Assembly: GCF_004363075.1 (NCBI RefSeq)
Contig: NZ_SNYN01000017.1
Coordinates: 36,742-100,741 of the forward strand
Source: Actinorugispora endophytica
GTDB taxonomy: Bacteria > Actinomycetota > Actinomycetes > Streptosporangiales > Streptosporangiaceae
Direction: 5' to 3'
Length of the DNA stretch: 64,000 nt
Of the stretch, positions 51,598 through 60,173 are shown in pieces. Position 1 is the first letter of the stretch; every line of letters starts with the position of its first letter. The notes under the pieces were generated by a model, which was not told the DNA's origin, made no database searches, and saw nothing but the letters and a program-made list of their open reading frames with translations. The position numbers were made by a program, and so were the translations under genes.

Positions 51598-52875
51598 TCA
51601 GTTCCCGGCGCGCAGGTCCGCCAGGACCTCACCCACCCGGTCCAGCGCCCAGTTCAGGTCGTCCTCGGTGATGATCAGCGGCGGCGAGAGCCGGATGGTC
51701 GAGCCGTGCGTGTCCTTGACCAGCACCCCCTTGCCGAGCAGTCGCTCGCACAGCTCCCGGCCGGTGGCCAGGGCGGGGTCGACGTCGATACCCGCCCACA
51801 GTCCGATGCTGCGCGCGGAGACCACCCCGTTGCCGACGAACTCCTTGATCCGGGTGTCCAGCACGGGGGCGAGTTGGCGCACGTTCTCCAGGTAGGGCCC
51901 GTCCCTGAGCATCCGCACCACGGTCGCCCCCACGGCGCAGGCCAGCGGGTTCCCGCCGAAGGTGCTGCCGTGCTGGCCCGGCCGGATCACGCCGAGGACG
52001 TCGGCGTCGGCCACGACCGCCGAGACCGGCAGGATTCCGCCGCCCAGCGCCTTGCCGAACAGGTAGACGTCCGGCACCACTCCGGTGTGCTCGCACGCCC
52101 GGACGGTACCGGTCCGCCCGAGGCCCGACTGCACCTCGTCGGCGATGAGCAGCACGTTCTCGCGGTCGCAGATCTCGCGTACGCGCGGCAGGTAGTCCGG
52201 CGGCGGGACGATGACCCCGGCCTCGCCCTGCACCGGCTCGATCAGCACCGCGACCGTGGTGTCGTCGATCGCCGCGGCCACGGCGTCGGCGTCGGCGTAC
52301 GGGACGACGCGGAAGCCCGGGGTGTAGGGGCCGAATCCGCCGAACGCCTCGGGGTCCTCGGAGAAGGAGATGATCGTGGTGGTGCGGCCGTGGAAGTTCC
52401 CGCCCGCCACCACGATGCGGGCCTGCCCGTCGGGCACCCCCTTGACCTCGTACCCCCACTTCCGGGCGACCTTGATGCCGGTCTCCACGGCTTCGGCGCC
52501 GGTGTTCATCGGCAGCATCTGCTCCTTGCCGACGAGCTCGGTCAGGGCGGTGGCGAAGGGGGCGAACCGGTCGTTGTAGAAGGCCCGGCTGGTGAGCGTG
52601 ACGCGGTCCAGCTGGCGGTGCGCCGCCTCGAGCAGTTCGGGATTGTGGTGACCGAAGTTCATCGCCGAGTACCCGGCCAGGCAGTCGAGGTGGCGGCGCC
52701 CCTCGACGTCCGTCACCCAGGCCCCGCTCCCCTCCGCGATCACCACGGGCAGCGGATCGTAGTTGTGTGCCGAGTGGGTCGAGGCCAGTTCGATGTGTCG
52801 ACTGGTGGAGACGGCGGGCTCGGCGGGGTCTCCGCCGTGCGCCGTGTCGGGGCCCAGATCGCGCGTGTTGCTCAT
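51598..52875 (-). CDS. rocD: Ornithine aminotransferase
   Basis: A 425-residue class III PLP aminotransferase that turns ornithine and 2-oxoglutarate into glutamate semialdehyde and glutamate. Evidence: YDPLPVVIAEGSGAWVTDVEGRRHLDCLAGYSAMNFGHHNPE, NTGAEAVETGIKVARKWGY, FHGRTTTIISFSEDPEAFGGFGPYTPGF (OAT-specific), PLP-ring Asp246 in IADEVQSGLGRTG and Schiff-base Lys275 in FGKALGGGILPVSA. GGAG lies seven bases before the ATG. Arginine or ornithine catabolism would feed it; no arginase or P5C dehydrogenase gene is nearby. Confidence 0.95.
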   Translation of the reverse strand: MSNTRDLGPDTAHGGDPAEPAVSTSRHIELASTHSAHNYDPLPVVIAEGSGAWVTDVEGRRHLDCLAGYSAMNFGHHNPELLEAAHRQLDRVTLTSRAFYNDRFAPFATALTELVGKEQMLPMNTGAEAVETGIKVARKWGYEVKGVPDGQARIVVAGGNFHGRTTTIISFSEDPEAFGGFGPYTPGFRVVPYADADAVAAAIDDTTVAVLIEPVQGEAGVIVPPPDYLPRVREICDRENVLLIADEVQSGLGRTGTVRACEHTGVVPDVYLFGKALGGGILPVSAVVADADVLGVIRPGQHGSTFGGNPLACAVGATVVRMLRDGPYLENVRQLAPVLDTRIKEFVGNGVVSARSIGLWAGIDVDPALATGRELCERLLGKGVLVKDTHGSTIRLSPPLIITEDDLNWALDRVGEVLADLRAGN

Positions 52876-53293
52876 CCAGTTACTCCGATCGCCTTTGACC
52901 GTTGTTCGATTTTTGGATACCCGCTCGGATAACGCACAAAGCGTCCGTTCGGGGAGCCTCAAGCAGTGGAACAGATCCGCTCCGCACCGGGCAAGGGACA
53001 CACGGTGTCCAAGCGCACACCAGCCCGGTTCCGCGTTCCCGGGGCCCTGACCGGGCCGCTCCGTGTGCCGTGCCCCGCAGCGCCCGGTGAGCTGGAGCAC
53101 GCGAACGGGCCCCTCCCGGCCCGGCGGCACGCTCCCGCGCCCGCTCCCCGCCGGGAAAACCCCTCCGACCAGGATCTTCACGCACACGGTCGGGACCGTC
53201 GCGTTAACCGACCCCGACCCGACGTGACCCGCGCCATACATGCAGGATCGGTCCTCATACCCGCCCAGGGGTAACACCGTGATCAAGGGGCGC
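52876..53293. other. Divergent intergenic region
   Basis: About 420 bases. The part next to rocD (52885-52950) is AT-richer (TTGTTCGATTTTTGGATAC) and is the likely rocD promoter. The remainder is GC-rich, with no supported gene, riboswitch or hairpin. AAGGGG directly before 53294 serves the acyl-CoA ligase gene. Confidence 0.4.
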
Positions 53294-54964
53294 ATGATGA
53301 TCGAAACGCGAACGCCGGAGACGGGCGTCGGCCTTCGCCGCGCGTCGGACTTCTCGCTGTCCGGGCTGCTGTCGGCGGTGGCCGCCGCCGCGCCGGACCG
53401 GCTCGCCGTCATCGCCGGCGCGCGCCGCCTCTCCTACGCCGGACTCGACGCCCGGGCCACTCTCGTGGCCAGGCACCTGATCGACACCGGGATCGCCCCG
53501 GGCGAGCACGTCGCGATCCTGTCCTTCAACCGGGCGGAGTGGCTGGAGGCGGTGTTCGGCGTGTGGCGCGCCGGAGCCGTCCCGGTGAACGTCAACTACC
53601 GGTACGTCGCGGCCGAGCTCCGCTACGTCCTGGACGACGCCGACGCGGTCGCGCTCATCGCCGAGCGCTCGCTGGCCGGGGCGGTGGCCGGGGTGCGCGC
53701 CGGGCTTCCGCGCCTCCGCCACGTGGTGCTCCTGGACGACGACCGCGACGCCGCTCCCGCGGAGGGCGCGGACTACGAGCGCGCGCTGGCCGCGGCCGCG
53801 GACTCGGCCTCCGACCTCCCCCCGACCGGCGGCGACGATCTGTACATGCTGTACACCGGCGGCACCACCGGGTACCCCAAGGGCGTCATGTGGCGCCAGG
53901 AGGACATCTTCCGGGTGGCGCTGGAGCGCCGCCGGACCGGCGCGCCGCGCGCCGCGGACGACGCGGACGCGGGGGAGAGGGCCGCGCGATGTCCGAGCAG
54001 GCGGATGCTGGTTCTGGGACCGCTGATGCACGCCGCGGGCCAGTGGAACGCGCTGAGCATGCTGTTCAGGGGGGCGACGGTGGTGCTGAACACCGACCGC
54101 GCCTTCTCCCCCGCCCGGGTCGTGGACCTCGCTGACCGCGAGGGCGTCCAGATCCTGCAGTGCGTCGGCGACGCGATGGCGCGCCCCATCGTCCAGGAGC
54201 TGCTGGCCGGCCCCGCGCGGTGCCGGGAGCTGACCTCGGTCAACTCCGGCGGCACCCCGCTCACCTCGGTGGTCCGCGAGATGTGGCGGGCGTGGCGGCC
54301 TGACGTCGTCCTCAACGACAGCTACGGGGGCACCGAGACCGGTGTGTGCGGGGCCTCCGTCGCGGGGTCGGCCTCGCGCACGGCCGCCGGCGCGCGGCGC
54401 TTCTCCATGGGCGCGACCGTGGCCGTGCTGGACGACCGGCTGCGGCCGCTCCCCCCGGGGTCGGACCGGATCGGCCGGATCGCCCGTACCGGCCGGATCC
54501 CGCTGGGGTACTACAACGACCCGGTCAAGACCGCGCAGACCTTCCCCGTCGACGCCGACGGCCGCCGCTGGGCGCTCTCCGGCGACTACGGCAGCGTCTC
54601 GGCGGACGGTTCGATCGAACTGCTGGGCCGGGGCTCCGCCGTGATCAACACCGGCGGGGAGAAGGTCTACCCCGAAGAGGTCGAGTCGGTCCTCAAGGCG
54701 CACCCGGACGTGCGGGACACGATCGTGGTCGCCGCCCCCGACGAGCGCCTGGGACAGCGGGTCACCGCCGTGGTCGCGCTGGCCTCGGGGCACCGGCCCA
54801 GCGACGAGCAGCTGCGGGACTTCTGCCGGACCCGGCTCGCCGGGTTCAAGGTGCCGCGCACGATCCGGGTGGTGGACGAGGTCAAGCGGACGGCGGTGGG
54901 CAAACAGGACTACCGGTGGGCGTCAAGAGTCGCCCGCGAACCGGTGCGCGCGCCCGGGAGGTGA
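53294..54964 (+). CDS. AMP-dependent acyl-CoA synthetase
   Basis: A 556-residue member of the ANL superfamily that activates a carboxylic acid to its CoA thioester via an acyl-adenylate. Motifs: LYMLYTGGTTGYPKGVMWRQEDIF (P-loop-like A3), NDSYGGTETGVCG (A5), [37 protein letters not shown] (A7/A8 hinge) and AVGKQDYRWA, whose Lys is the catalytic A10 residue. The GxKxYPxEVE form with YTGGTTGxPKGVMW fits the FadD-type fatty or aromatic acid ligases, not acetyl-CoA synthetase. The substrate is open. The kinase gene begins 48 bp later on the same strand. Confidence 0.92.
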   Translation: MMIETRTPETGVGLRRASDFSLSGLLSAVAAAAPDRLAVIAGARRLSYAGLDARATLVARHLIDTGIAPGEHVAILSFNRAEWLEAVFGVWRAGAVPVNVNYRYVAAELRYVLDDADAVALIAERSLAGAVAGVRAGLPRLRHVVLLDDDRDAAPAEGADYERALAAAADSASDLPPTGGDDLYMLYTGGTTGYPKGVMWRQEDIFRVALERRRTGAPRAADDADAGERAARCPSRRMLVLGPLMHAAGQWNALSMLFRGATVVLNTDRAFSPARVVDLADREGVQILQCVGDAMARPIVQELLAGPARCRELTSVNSGGTPLTSVVREMWRAWRPDVVLNDSYGGTETGVCGASVAGSASRTAAGARRFSMGATVAVLDDRLRPLPPGSDRIGRIARTGRIPLGYYNDPVKTAQTFPVDADGRRWALSGDYGSVSADGSIELLGRGSAVINTGGEKVYPEEVESVLKAHPDVRDTIVVAAPDERLGQRVTAVVALASGHRPSDEQLRDFCRTRLAGFKVPRTIRVVDEVKRTAVGKQDYRWASRVAREPVRAPGR

Positions 54965-55012
54965 TCCCGACCCCGATGCGGCGGCGGGACGTCGGCGCTA
55001 TCGTTTTGAGAT

Positions 55013-56062
55013 ATGTCCCCGCGGATACTCGCCGACCGGTACCGCCTGGTCGAGCCCATCGGCCACGGCGGCATGGGCACCGTGTGGCGCGCCGAGGACG
55101 AGGTCCTGAGCCGGGACGTCGCGATCAAGGAGGTCCGGGTCTCCCCCGCGCTGGAACCGGGTACCCGCGCCGAGCTGCTGCGCCGCACCATGCGCGAGGC
55201 CCGCATCTGCGCGGGCCTGAACCACCCCTCCATCGTCACCGTGCACGACGTGGTGCGGGAGAACGACCGCCCCTGGATCGTGATGGAGCTGCTGCGCGGG
55301 CGCAGCCTGGAGCAGGTGGTGCGGGAGGAGGGGGCGCTGCCGCCCCGCCGGGTGGCCGAGATCGGACGGCAGCTGCTGTCCGCGCTGCGGACCGCGCACG
55401 CGGCGGGGGTGCTGCACCGCGACGTCAAACCCGCCAACGTCCTACTGCTGCCCGACGGCCGGCCGGTGCTCACCGACTTCGGGATCGCGGTCTCGGATTC
55501 GGAGGAGCGGCTGACGCTCACCGGGAAGCTGCCCGGTTCACCCGGCTACATGGCTCCCGAGCGGGTCTCCGACGGGACGGTGACCGCCGCCTCGGACCAG
55601 TGGTCGCTGGGGGCGACCCTGTACTACGCGGTGGAGGGCCGCTCGGCGTACGAGCGCCCGTCCGACGCCGAACGGCTCACCGCGGTGCTCGACGACTACC
55701 CTGACCCGGCCCAGCGCGCCGGCGCGCTGCGGCCCGTGCTCAACGGGATGCTCCAGCGCGACCCCGGGCAGCGCCTGACCGGACCGGCCCTGGACGCGGC
55801 GCTGGCCTCGGTCATCGCGGGCACGCGCCCGGGCGACGGAACGCCCACCCGGCTCGACGTCTCCGCGCTGGTCCCGCCGCGCACGGCTCTGCCGCCGGGG
55901 CCCCGGATCACCATGGGAGCGATGGGCGCCGGCACTCCTTCGGCCCCGCGCGCGGGCGGCTTCCGCTGGTGGAAGATCGCGCTGCCGCTGCTCGCCGGAG
56001 TGGTGACCCTGATCCTGGCCCCCCTCCTGGTGGAGTGGCTGGCCGCCGTGCTGTTCCCCTGA
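55013..56062 (+). CDS. Ser/Thr protein kinase with C-terminal membrane anchor
   Basis: A 349-residue PknB-type kinase. Glycine loop GHGGMGTVW (17-25), Lys39, HRDVKPAN (135-142), DFG (155-157) and GSPGYMAPERV are all intact, so it should be active. A short Pro-rich linker leads to one transmembrane helix at the very C-terminus (about residues 325-347, WKIALPLLAGVVTLILAPLLVEWLAAVLF), with essentially nothing outside. It therefore lacks a sensor domain, unlike the kinase at 4979. No clear Shine-Dalgarno precedes the ATG, so it may depend on readthrough from the ligase gene upstream. Confidence 0.9.
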   Translation: MSPRILADRYRLVEPIGHGGMGTVWRAEDEVLSRDVAIKEVRVSPALEPGTRAELLRRTMREARICAGLNHPSIVTVHDVVRENDRPWIVMELLRGRSLEQVVREEGALPPRRVAEIGRQLLSALRTAHAAGVLHRDVKPANVLLLPDGRPVLTDFGIAVSDSEERLTLTGKLPGSPGYMAPERVSDGTVTAASDQWSLGATLYYAVEGRSAYERPSDAERLTAVLDDYPDPAQRAGALRPVLNGMLQRDPGQRLTGPALDAALASVIAGTRPGDGTPTRLDVSALVPPRTALPPGPRITMGAMGAGTPSAPRAGGFRWWKIALPLLAGVVTLILAPLLVEWLAAVLFP

Positions 56063-56088
56063 ACGGCCCCGTCGGCGGGCCCGTCCCT

Positions 56089-56152
56089 CGCTGATCGTGA
56101 CCTTTCCGGGGTCTCGGATGCGGTCGGGACCCCGGAAAGGTCACGATCAGCG
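56089..56152. repeat. Dispersed hairpin family A, copy 3
   Basis: A perfect 23-bp stem (56089-56111 with 56130-56152) with an 18-nt loop TCTCGGATGCGGTCGGGA. It lies between the convergent kinase and DedA genes, a bidirectional terminator position. Its outer arms resemble copy 2 closely (TGATCGTGxCCTTTCC), with matched changes on both sides. Confidence 0.82.
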
Positions 56153-56166
56153 GGGAGGCCACCGTG

Positions 56167-56877
56167 CTAGGCGACGTTCTCCGGGGCCGAGCGGGAGCGC
56201 ATGATCTTGATGACGCGGACGATCACGAACCACAGCAGCAGCAGTCCGATGATGACGACCACCGCGTTGCTGATGACGCCGCTCCACTGCTCCAGGACCG
56301 GCTTGATGGCCGGGCCGAAACCGTAGCCCAGGCCGATCCACAGGGCGTTCCACACCGCGCTGCCGATGACGGTGTAGAGGGAGAACTTCAGCAGCGGCAT
56401 GCGCTCGATCCCGGCCGGGACGGAGATGAAGCTGCGCACCAGGGGGACGCACCGCCCGAGCAGGACGGCCAGGCCGCCGAACCGCGAGAAGAAGCGCTCG
56501 GCCTTGTAGAAGTCCTCGACCTCCAGCAGCGGGGTCTTCTTCACGAGCCACAGCGTGCGCTCCCGGCCCAGCAGCGCGCCGATGCCGTAGAAGCCCCAGC
56601 TGCCCACCAGGCAGCCGATGGTGGCCCACAGGATCGCCAGCCACACGTTCATCTGGCCGTCGTACGCCAGGAAGCCCGCGCCCGGGAGGACGGCCTCGCT
56701 CGGCATCGGCGGGAAGAACGTCTCGATCAGCAGCGCCAGGCCCACACCGGGCTCCCCCAGCGTGGTCATCAGGCCCAGCACCCACCCGATGAAGCCCTCG
56801 TACTCGTGGGAGGGGTCGACCGCCGTCGTTTCCGCCACACCGCTCGCGAGCGGCAAGGACCATTCCATGAACGCCAT
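56167..56877 (-). CDS. DedA family membrane protein
   Basis: A 236-residue DedA/VTT-type membrane protein. The re-entrant loop signature ETFFPPMPSEAVLPGAGFLAYDGQMNV and the following GSWGFYGIGALLGRERTLWLVKKT are clear, as are RFFSRFGGLAVLLGRCVPLVRSFISVPAGIERMPLLKFSLYTVIGSAVWNALWIGLGYGFG with the essential Arg residues. DedA proteins act in lipid-carrier (undecaprenyl phosphate) or phospholipid translocation and membrane homeostasis. The ATG at 56877 gives the family length, and GGGGAA is just upstream. Confidence 0.92.
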   Translation of the reverse strand: MAFMEWSLPLASGVAETTAVDPSHEYEGFIGWVLGLMTTLGEPGVGLALLIETFFPPMPSEAVLPGAGFLAYDGQMNVWLAILWATIGCLVGSWGFYGIGALLGRERTLWLVKKTPLLEVEDFYKAERFFSRFGGLAVLLGRCVPLVRSFISVPAGIERMPLLKFSLYTVIGSAVWNALWIGLGYGFGPAIKPVLEQWSGVISNAVVVIIGLLLLWFVIVRVIKIMRSRSAPENVA

Positions 56878-57076
56878 ATTCCCCAGTCATCTCTATGCGG
56901 CGGGAAGGGTGCGGAGCGGGCACGACACAGGAGAGGCGTGGTGCCCAACGCGGAGAGGGAGGCGCCCCCGCACACGGGCTGACAACCGGTGTTCCCGGTC
57001 GGAGGGGCGCGATCGCACCGAGGTTACCATCCGCTCCCAGCCCCGCGTCTCGCCCGGGACCTGGCCTCGTTGCTAG

Positions 57077-57171
57077 CCTTCGCTATGGACGCGGGGTGCC
57101 GACATGTCCCGGGAAGAGCGGACCGGCTGAGAAGACACCCGTGGACCTGATCTAGGTAACGCTAGCGGAGG
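57077..57171 (+). promoter_or_regulatory. TPP riboswitch (THI element) upstream of thiD
   Basis: All conserved blocks are present: GGGGTGCC (57093), GGCTGAGA (57125), ACACCC, and GGACCTGATCTAGGTAACGCTAGCGGAGG. The P1 helix can be drawn as CCTTCGCT (57077-57084) pairing with AGCGGAGG (57164-57171). The 3' strand of P1 is itself the thiD ribosome binding site. Thiamine pyrophosphate binding would therefore block translation initiation, the usual mode in actinobacteria. Confidence 0.93.
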
Positions 57172-57178
57172 GACGTCC

Positions 57179-57991
57179 TTGAGCTTCAACATCCTGTCCA
57201 TCGCGGGAACCGACCCCAGCGGCGGGGCGGGCGTCCAGGCCGACCTGAAAGCGTTCTCCGCGCTGGGCGGATACGGCATGACCGTGGTGACGGCACTGGT
57301 CGCGCAGACCACCACCGGGGTCACCGGGGTGCACGACGTCCCGGCGTCGTTCGTGCGCGACCAGCTCGACACCCTGCTGACCGACGTGCGGGTGGACGCG
57401 GTCAAGATCGGCATGCTGTCCAACACCGGCGTCATCGACGTGGTCGCCGCCGCGATCGACGCCTACGCGCTCCCCAACGTGGTGCTGGACCCGGTGATGG
57501 TGGCCAAGAGCGGGGACCGGCTGCTGGCCGCCGACGCGGTCGAGGCGCTGCGCACCGAACTGCTGCCGCGCGTCGCCCTGGTCACCCCCAACCTTCCTGA
57601 AGCCGCCGACCTGCTCGGCGAGGCCGAGGCCGCCGGCCTGGACGCGATGCGCGACCAGGCCGAGCGACTGCTCGCCCTCGGCCCCCGACGGGTGCTGCTC
57701 AAGGGCGGCCACCTCGACGGCGACACCAGCACCGACCTGCTGCTCTCCGCCGACGCGGCGCCCGAGACGCTGACCGCCCCCCGGGTGGCCACCAGGAACA
57801 CGCACGGCACGGGCTGCACGCTGTCCTCGGCGATCGCGGCGCTGCGTCCGCAGCGCGCCACCTGGTCCGAGTCCGTCCGCGACGCCAAGTCCTACCTCAC
57901 CGAGGCGCTCCGGCACGCCGACACCCTGGACGTCGGCAAGGGCAGGGGCCCGGTCCACCACTTCCACTCCTGGTGGGGCGCCGGGGGCTGA
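57179..57991 (+). CDS. thiD: Hydroxymethylpyrimidine/phosphomethylpyrimidine kinase
   Basis: A 270-residue ribokinase-fold enzyme that phosphorylates HMP and HMP-phosphate for thiamine synthesis. Signatures: [58 protein letters not shown] and [15 protein letters not shown] with catalytic Cys213. The start is TTG at 57179, seven bases after GGAGG, which lies in the TPP riboswitch, so expression falls when thiamine pyrophosphate is abundant. It is monocistronic and is followed by a strong bidirectional hairpin. Confidence 0.95.
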   Translation: MSFNILSIAGTDPSGGAGVQADLKAFSALGGYGMTVVTALVAQTTTGVTGVHDVPASFVRDQLDTLLTDVRVDAVKIGMLSNTGVIDVVAAAIDAYALPNVVLDPVMVAKSGDRLLAADAVEALRTELLPRVALVTPNLPEAADLLGEAEAAGLDAMRDQAERLLALGPRRVLLKGGHLDGDTSTDLLLSADAAPETLTAPRVATRNTHGTGCTLSSAIAALRPQRATWSESVRDAKSYLTEALRHADTLDVGKGRGPVHHFHSWWGAGG

Positions 57992-57997
57992 GACGCG

Positions 57998-58036
57998 GGG
58001 AAGGGGGCGCGACCGGTTCGGTCGCGCCCCCTTCCC
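57998..58036. terminator. Bidirectional terminator between thiD and alanine symporter
   Basis: A perfect 17-bp stem (57998-58014 with 58020-58036) around GGTTC, fully inside the 57-bp gap between the two convergent stop codons. Confidence 0.75.
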
Positions 58037-58048
58037 GGTGTCCTGCGG

Positions 58049-59461
58049 TCAGGAGCGAACGTCCACCATGTCGGGGTTGCGCCAGTTCGGGTCGGCGAAG
58101 TACTTCTTCGTCTCCGCGACCACGACCGGAGACAGCAGCAGCAGACCGACCAGGTTGGGCAGCGCCATCAGCCCGTTGGCGATGTCGCTGAACGCCCACA
58201 CGGGGCTGAGCTCGGTGGTCGCGCCGACGAACACGACGGCGGTGAACAGCAGCCGGAAGGGGACCACGGCGACGCGGCCGACCAGGTAGTCCATGCAGCG
58301 CTCGCCGTAGTAGCACCAGCCCACGAGGGTGGTGAACGCGAAGAACATGACGGAGATCGCCACGACGTAGCCGCCGAGCGGCCCCAGCGCGGGCGAGATC
58401 TGCGACAGGCCCTCGGACATGGCCCAGGACGTCATCAGCGAGCCGTCCTCGCGGTCGCCCTGCTGCCAGGCCCCCGTGACGATGATGACCAGGCAGGTCA
58501 TGCTGACCACGATGATGGTGTCGATGAAGGTCTGGGTCATGGAGACCATCGCCTGGCGGACGGGCTGGTCGGTCTTCGCCGAGGCCGCCGCGATGCCGCC
58601 GGTGCCCAGACCGGACTCGTTGGAGAAGATGCCCCGCGCCACGCCCATCTGGATCATGTACAGCAGGCCCGAGCCGAGCAGGCCGCCCGCGGCCGCCTGT
58701 CCGGTGAAGGCGTCGGTGAAGACCAGGGCGAGCGCGGCCGGGATCTCGCCGACGTAGGCGATGAGCACGGCGACCGACACCGCGACGTACGCCACGATCA
58801 TGAGCGGCACGACGCCGGAGGCGAACCGGCCGATGCTCTTGATGCCGCCGAGCACGACCACGCCCACGACGACGACCATCACCGCGCCGGAGGCCCACGT
58901 GGGGACGGACCACACGCTGTCCAGCTGGGCCGCCACGGTGTTGGCCTGCGTCATGTTGCCGATGCCGAACGCCGCGACGGCGCCGAAGAGGGCGAACAGA
59001 AGGCCCAGGACCTTGCCGAACCCGCCGCCGACGCCGTGCCTGAGGTAGAACATCGGGCCGCCGCTCTGCTCGCCCTTGGCGTCCTTGCGGCGGTACTTCA
59101 CCCCGAGCAGGGCCTCGCTGTACTTGGTGGCCATGCCCAGCAGACCGGTCACCCACATCCAGAACAGCGCGCCGGGACCGCCCAGGCCGATGGCCAGGGC
59201 CGCGCCCGCGATGTTGCCGACGCCGACCGTGGCGGCCAGCGCCGTGCTGAGCGCCTGGTAGTGCGAGATGTCGCCCTCGACGTCGTCGCCCTCCTTGCGC
59301 TTGACGAGGGCGAGGTAGAGCGCGTGGAACAGCACGCGGAACTGCAGCCCGCCGAGCCGGATCGTGAGGAACAACCCGGTCAGCAGCAGCAGCGGGATGA
59401 GGACGAACGGTCCCCAGACCACGGAGGAGACTTCGTCGAGTATGCCCTGGAGTTGCTCCAT
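58049..59461 (-). CDS. Sodium:alanine/glycine symporter (AGCS)
   Basis: A 470-residue carrier of the AGCS family, importing alanine or glycine with sodium, with about eleven membrane helices. Family signatures: GGLQFRVLFHALYLAL, HYQALSTALAATVGVGNIAGAALAI, GGPGALFWMWVTGLLGMATKYSEALLGVKYR, GGPMFYLRHG, IQMGVARGIFSNESGLGTGGIAAASAKTDQPVRQAMVSM (very characteristic) and FTTLVGWCYYGERCMDYL. The ATG at 59461 follows AGGAAG. It is monocistronic. Confidence 0.95.
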   Translation of the reverse strand: MEQLQGILDEVSSVVWGPFVLIPLLLLTGLFLTIRLGGLQFRVLFHALYLALVKRKEGDDVEGDISHYQALSTALAATVGVGNIAGAALAIGLGGPGALFWMWVTGLLGMATKYSEALLGVKYRRKDAKGEQSGGPMFYLRHGVGGGFGKVLGLLFALFGAVAAFGIGNMTQANTVAAQLDSVWSVPTWASGAVMVVVVGVVVLGGIKSIGRFASGVVPLMIVAYVAVSVAVLIAYVGEIPAALALVFTDAFTGQAAAGGLLGSGLLYMIQMGVARGIFSNESGLGTGGIAAASAKTDQPVRQAMVSMTQTFIDTIIVVSMTCLVIIVTGAWQQGDREDGSLMTSWAMSEGLSQISPALGPLGGYVVAISVMFFAFTTLVGWCYYGERCMDYLVGRVAVVPFRLLFTAVVFVGATTELSPVWAFSDIANGLMALPNLVGLLLLSPVVVAETKKYFADPNWRNPDMVDVRS

Positions 59462-59660
59462 GGAGGCGCTTCCTGTTCGGTTCGGGTCGCGGGACCGGCC
59501 CCGGTCCCACCTTCACTTCTGGTTCTCTGACGAATGGTCACGAAAGCCAGTGCCGCGGGGGGCGCGACACCGACGCACGCACAGATTCGCACCGTTTCGT
59601 CACCATGAAGTTACGTTTGACACACACCCCGGGTTCATCTGCCGTGACCCTTCCGGCCTC

Positions 59661-59921
59661 TCAACGGCCTTCTTCGGCCTCCCCCCGGGCCTCCTCCCGG
59701 GCCAGCGCCAGACGGCTCAGCGCGGCGGCCGCCGCGTCCGGCTCGGCGCCCCGGCCCACCGCGACTCCCAGCAGGTACGTGGTGAGCGGGGCAGCGGGGC
59801 GGGCGACCGAGTGCGCGGCGTCCCGGGCCAGGTCGAGGACGCGCTCCACGTCCTTCTGGTCGACCTCGTCGGCCAGTTCCAGTTCGGCGCAGACCAGCCG
59901 CGCCCATTCGGTGAGGGTCAC
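59661..59921 (-). CDS. DUF6457 domain protein
   Basis: An 86-residue helical protein with the DUF6457 pattern: TEWARLVCAELELADEVDQKDVERVLDLARDAAHSVARPAAPLTTYLLGVAVGRG. The family is frequently fused or adjacent to molybdenum-cofactor guanylyltransferase (MobA) in actinobacteria; no molybdenum gene lies here. The GTG start at 59921 has GGAGG six bases upstream, which supports a short gene. Role unknown. Confidence 0.85.
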   Translation of the reverse strand: MTLTEWARLVCAELELADEVDQKDVERVLDLARDAAHSVARPAAPLTTYLLGVAVGRGAEPDAAAAALSRLALAREEARGEAEEGR

Positions 59922-60173
59922 CGGGGCCTCCTTCTCACACGACAGCGTTTCCCGGTCGTCAATAGTGCCAGTGCCGCGCACGGCCACCGCCCGGGGACGC
60001 GCGACGGCGCACCGCCTCCCCTTCACCGGCCGTCCTCCTGCCGTTCCGCGTCCTCCGCGGCCCGTCCACCGGCTTCAACCGGGCGTTCACCCGGCGAGCG
60101 GAGCCGGTTCACGCGCGCCGCCTAGCGTCAGCGGGGTAAGGCTGCGCCACACCCTCGCCCCGTGGAGAAGCCC

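Noticed and set aside
50164..52932. A 922-codon plus-strand open frame
   Set aside because: It is antisense to ornithine aminotransferase and out of frame with the SGNH hydrolase, and it has no recognisable domain.
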